NCBI RefSeq assembly: GCF_014202645.1
Contig: NZ_JACHHG010000005.1
Span: 124,001-188,000, forward strand
Origin: Deinobacterium chartae
Lineage (GTDB): Bacteria; Deinococcota; Deinococci; Deinococcales; Deinococcaceae
DNA length: 64,000 nt
Direction: 5' to 3'
Under the pieces are notes generated by a model. That model did no database searches. It saw only the letters and a program-made list of their open reading frames with translations, and was not told the origin of the DNA. This document shows, piece by piece, positions 59,328-64,000 of the stretch. The position numbers and the translations under genes were made by a program. Within the stretch, counting starts at the first letter, position 1. Each line of letters begins with the position of its first letter.

Positions 59328-60753
59328 GCCAACGCTCCCATCACGGCAGCGGCCGTCAGCGCGGCCGGATAGAGTCCCATCAGCAGCAGACCGGCGGGCA
59401 GGAACAGCGACTCGACCCGGTAAGCCCAGCCGAAATCGCCGCCTGCCAGCTCGGGCGCCAGCCGCCGCAGCCCCCAGGCCAGTGCGCTGCCCACCGCGAA
59501 CCAGCCGATGAAGTTGGTGACCGGCACCCCGTAGTAAGCGCCCAGCAGCGCAGGCTGCTGCCATTCCCAGAAACGCGCGATGCCGCTCGCCTGCCCGGTC
59601 ATCAGCGGTTCGAGGGCCACGTCCCAGGCGACCAGCATGGTCCCGGTCAGCAGCGGACGCCCCCTCGAGAGGGCAAAGGCCGAAACGGTCATGCCCCACC
59701 AGCCGAGCGGTACCAGCAACGGCACCTCCCACAGGACCGGGCCCGGAGCCGAGTAAGCGTATGGCCCGAAAGGAAAGCCGCTGCGGCTTCCCAGCACCTC
59801 GACACCCAGCCCCACCGCGAGGCAGCCCGCAGCGAGCAACAGGGCCCGCGCGCCTACGCGCTCCCAGGCCCACAGCAGCGCGCCCAGCGCCAGCGCAGCG
59901 GTCGAAGCCGTTCCCAGCAACGGAAACAGGTCCGGCGCGAGCGGTACGGGAATCTTGAGCAGGGCGAAGACGGCCACGCACACCACCCAGGGCCGCAGGG
60001 CCCGCAACAGTCTCCGCAGGCGCGGCACCGCCTGCGGGTGCAGGGCCAGCAGCAGGCCCTGCACCACCATCAAGTTGGTGATCAGAAAGAACGCCGCCTC
60101 CTCGAGGGGCAGGCCCAGCGGGTCGATGTTCACCGAGTAGCGGTCCGAGATGTGCCAGATGCCGCCGTGAATTGCGAAGGCGTCCACCGCCCACAGGTAG
60201 ACGGTGGGCACCATCAGGGCCAGCCAGAAGCGCCGCCTCGAGGACAGGATCAGGTCACCGCCAAACGCCCACTGAAAGGCGCTGATCGGCGCGGCCCAGG
60301 CGAGGATCAGTCCGAAGTACAGCCCGCGCTCGGCGAACAGCAGGGCCGCGCCCAGCAGGCTGAGGGCCGCAAAAAACAGCGCTCCGCCCCAACGGACCCA
60401 GCGGCGTCCGGACTCGGCCGGCCCGCCGCGCCGCAGCAGAGCAAAGGTCCACAGCCCCACCAGCAGCGGCTGCAGGACAAAAAACAGATACTCCTCGACC
60501 GGTACGTAGCCGATCACGCCCAGCACGCGGTCGTGGCCGTACTCCCACACCCCGCGCCACACCAGGTAGTTGTCCCAGGGCGTGGTGTACACCAGCGCGA
60601 TCAGGGGCAGCGCGAAGTAGGCCCGCCACGCCCAGCGGTTTTCGGGGCGGTACGCTCCGGCCACGGCCTGCCCGCCCCGGGTTTCCCACCAGGTCACCAG
60701 CCCCAGCAGGGCGATCAGGGGCAAGATGAACACGAGGTGGAACTCGAGGTAGC

Positions 60754-60757
<4 letters not shown>
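59279..60757 (-). CDS. Fused lycopene cyclase (CrtYcd type) and carotenoid 1',2'-hydratase CruF
   Basis: 492 aa, about twelve TM helices. Residues 1-240 carry two lycopene-cyclase repeats of the heterodimeric CrtYc/CrtYd kind: [15 protein letters not shown] with VPVEEY (85-90), and [13 protein letters not shown] with LPLEE (216-220). Residues about 250-440 are Cru[10 protein letters not shown] (327-335), WDVALEP (378-384) and [13 protein letters not shown] (408-420). CruF of D. radiodurans (DR0091) has, as I recall, only the second part. The fusion would cyclise one end and hydrate the other. Confidence 0.85.
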
Positions 60758-62322
<1,565 letters not shown>

Positions 62323-62487
62323 GGCGCAGTCCCCTCTGAATCCGGCTATCTCACGGATTTTATCCTTGTCGGCATTCGACCTTTGGTAATCAATCCGGCA
62401 TACTTTTCCGAGCGGACCTCGAGGGGCCCGGTCCGGGCCCGGGGACGCAAACGCAAGCCACCCCCCACACGGCGAAACAGAATCCTC

Positions 62488-62493
62488 TATACT
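62488..62493 (+). promoter_or_regulatory. -10 box of metK
   Basis: TATACT, about 50 nt before the metK ATG, without a clear -35. The leader is too short and lacks the cores for any SAM riboswitch. Confidence 0.45.
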
Positions 62494-62543
62494 GGGAGGC
62501 TGCAACCGCGTCCACCGTGGAGTGGGCGTCTACGGGAGGAACG

Positions 62544-63752
62544 ATGCGCAAGTACTACACTTCTGAATCGGTGTCCGAAGGGCACCCCGACAAACTCGCC
62601 GACCTGATCTCGGACTCGATCCTGGACGAATTCCTGCGCCAGGAGCCCACCGCCCGCGTGGCCTGCGAAACGCTGGTCACCACCGGACTGGTGATGGTGG
62701 CCGGCGAGATCACCGCCAAGGAAGCGTACGTGGACATTTCGCGCGTGGTGCGCGACGCGGTTCGCAGCGTCGGCTACACCCGCGCCAAGTTCGGCTTCGA
62801 CGCCGACTCGGTCGCGGTGATGACGTCGATCGACGAGCAGAGCCCGGACATCGCCGGCGGCGTGAACTACTCGGAAGAGTGGCGCGGCATGACCGAGGAG
62901 GAGCGCGCCCGGCCCGAGAACCAGTTCTCGATGATCGGCGCGGGCGACCAGGGCCTGATGTTCGGTTACGCCACCGACGAGACCCCCGAGCTGATGCCGC
63001 TGCCGCTGACTTTGGCCCACCGCCTGACCCGCCGCGTGGCCGAGATCCGCAAAAACGGCACCCTGGACTACCTGCGTCCCGACGCCAAGGCGCAGGTCAC
63101 CATCGTGCGCGACGGCGACGCGACCTGGGTGGATGCCATCGTGATCTCCACGCAGCACCGCGAGGACGTCTCGCAGGAGACCATCCGCCAGGACATGATC
63201 GAGCGGGTCATCCGCGAGGTGGTTCCGCAGGAACTGCTGACCGAGGAAACCAAGTACTACATCAACCCCTCGGGTAAGTTCGTGATCGGTGGCCCGCACG
63301 GTGACACCGGCCTCACCGGACGCAAGATCATCGTGGACACCTACGGCGGCGCGGTGCCGCACGGCGGCGGCGCCTTCTCGGGCAAGGACCCGACCAAGGT
63401 GGACCGTTCGGCGGCCTACTACGCCCGTTACATCGCCAAGAACCTGGTGGCGGCGGGCCTGGCCAAGAAGGCCATGGTCGAGGTCGCCTACGCCATCGGC
63501 CGCGCTCACCCGGTCTCGATGCGCGTGGACACCTTCGGCACCGGCACCCTCGAGGACACCCAACTGACCGCGCTGGTCGCCAAGCACTTCGATGCGCGCC
63601 CGCAGGCCATCATCGCCAACCTGAACCTGCTGCGCCCGATCTACGCCCAGACCGCCGCGTACGGCCACTTTGGCCGTCCCGAGTTCCCCTGGGAGCAGAC
63701 CGACAAAGCCGAGGCCCTGCGTCAGGACGCGGCCCTGGTGTCCGCTCACTAA
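62544..63752 (+). CDS. metK: S-adenosylmethionine synthase
   Basis: 402 aa. Makes AdoMet from Met and [21 protein letters not shown] is the N-terminal signature; [18 protein letters not shown] and the P-loop-like [16 protein letters not shown] segment are intact. GGGAGG precedes ATG 62544. It is divergent from crtO. AdoMet has no direct use in the neighbouring carotenoid steps. Confidence 0.97.
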   Translation: MRKYYTSESVSEGHPDKLADLISDSILDEFLRQEPTARVACETLVTTGLVMVAGEITAKEAYVDISRVVRDAVRSVGYTRAKFGFDADSVAVMTSIDEQSPDIAGGVNYSEEWRGMTEEERARPENQFSMIGAGDQGLMFGYATDETPELMPLPLTLAHRLTRRVAEIRKNGTLDYLRPDAKAQVTIVRDGDATWVDAIVISTQHREDVSQETIRQDMIERVIREVVPQELLTEETKYYINPSGKFVIGGPHGDTGLTGRKIIVDTYGGAVPHGGGAFSGKDPTKVDRSAAYYARYIAKNLVAAGLAKKAMVEVAYAIGRAHPVSMRVDTFGTGTLEDTQLTALVAKHFDARPQAIIANLNLLRPIYAQTAAYGHFGRPEFPWEQTDKAEALRQDAALVSAH

Positions 63753-63770
63753 ATTTCATACCTGCCGCTC

Positions 63771-63798
63771 AAAAGCCGCCCATTCGGGCGGCTTTTCC
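63771..63798 (+). terminator. Intrinsic terminator
   Basis: AAAAGCCGCCC-ATTC-GGGCGGCTTTT behind metK. Confidence 0.9.
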
Positions 63799-63956
63799 TA
63801 TCTTCCCTGAATTGTTCGCGCCCAAGGCACTTGCCCTGAGCGGCTCAGCACGTTATCGTCTTCAAAACCGTCTTTCTCATTTTCCGCCGCCCTGCGCGGA
63901 GTGCTTGGCTTGCACTTCGTCGTTCCCGAAGCACTTTAGCGAGCTCAAGGAGAACC

Positions 63957-64000
63957 ATGCGAAAACTGCTGTTGCTCGGCGCGCTGCTCGCCGTCTCCGT
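63957..64000 (+). CDS. Start of a secreted protein gene, cut by the window end
   Basis: AAGGAG followed by ATG 63957 and a signal-peptide start MRKLLLLGALLAVS. It resembles the signal peptide of the DUF4384 gene at 753. The product is not knowable from 14 codons. Confidence 0.7.
   Translation, partial: MRKLLLLGALLAVS

Noticed and set aside
62488-62543. SAM riboswitch before metK
   Set aside because: The leader is only about 50 nt, and none of the known SAM aptamer cores is present.

Overview
The window is GC-rich bacterial chromosome. It has very frequent CTCGAG hexamers (mostly Leu-Glu codon pairs), many GTG/TTG starts and many start codons that sit 5-7 nt behind a TANNNT box (leaderless style). 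It also carries a Thermus-type pilin/ComZ locus and a deinoxanthin-like carotenoid cluster (CrtO, CruF, CrtD, CYP287-like P450). Together these point to Deinococcota, probably a Deinococcaceae member; the species cannot be named from the sequence.

Layout. 1-4.6 kb: housekeeping and unknown genes (NUDIX, DUF4384, 2H phosphoesterase, GNAT, malic enzyme). 4.6-11.1 kb: an eight-gene minus-strand operon with mostly overlapping starts and stops, for phenylacetate/acyl-CoA catabolism (PaaK, thiolase, two 3-hydroxyacyl-CoA dehydrogenase relatives, enoyl-CoA hydratase, thioesterase, EthD, histidine phosphatase). It is driven by one strong promoter with a TetR/PaaR-like operator in its spacer. 11-25.8 kb: fatty-acid desaturase, DUF2339 membrane protein, a broken DUF2992 gene, GH15, PPOX flavoprotein, LexA-like repressor plus TfoX-C protein, map, zinc peptidase, fumC and a YpdA-like reductase. 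25.9-32.7 kb: a large unknown protein, then cdaA-cdaR (c-di-AMP), def-fmt and YgfZ. 32.8-36.5 kb: ribD-ribE-ribBA-ribH under an FMN riboswitch. 36.6-41.9 kb: a candidate structured RNA, lon, clpX, clpP and the SRP RNA.

42.2-51.9 kb: type IV pilus region. One pilin pair lies next to an O-antigen-ligase-like membrane protein, and a second locus matches the Thermus order pilA1-pilA2-pilA3-comZ-pilA4. Between them is about 2.8 kb of decayed, partly AT-rich DNA holding a truncated, frameshifted IS5-family transposase and a complete IS5-type element with 17-bp inverted repeats, a CTAG target duplication and a nonsense mutation in its transposase. 52-55 kb: tRNA-Pro(GGG), a flavin dehydrogenase and moeA. 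55.1-62.3 kb: a six-gene, translationally coupled carotenoid operon (crtO, a fused lycopene cyclase-CruF gene, acyltransferase, glycosyltransferase, crtD, P450). 62.5-64 kb: metK and the start of a secreted-protein gene.

The observation I rate highest is the crtYcd-cruF fusion. It would put ring closure of one end of lycopene and hydration of the other end in one membrane protein, next to genes for glucosylation and acylation. Other notable points are a 3-hydroxyacyl-CoA dehydrogenase pseudoenzyme beside its active relative, an FMN riboswitch whose P1 helix contains the ribD Shine-Dalgarno, and a possible unannotated RNA of about 200 nt behind the riboflavin promoter.
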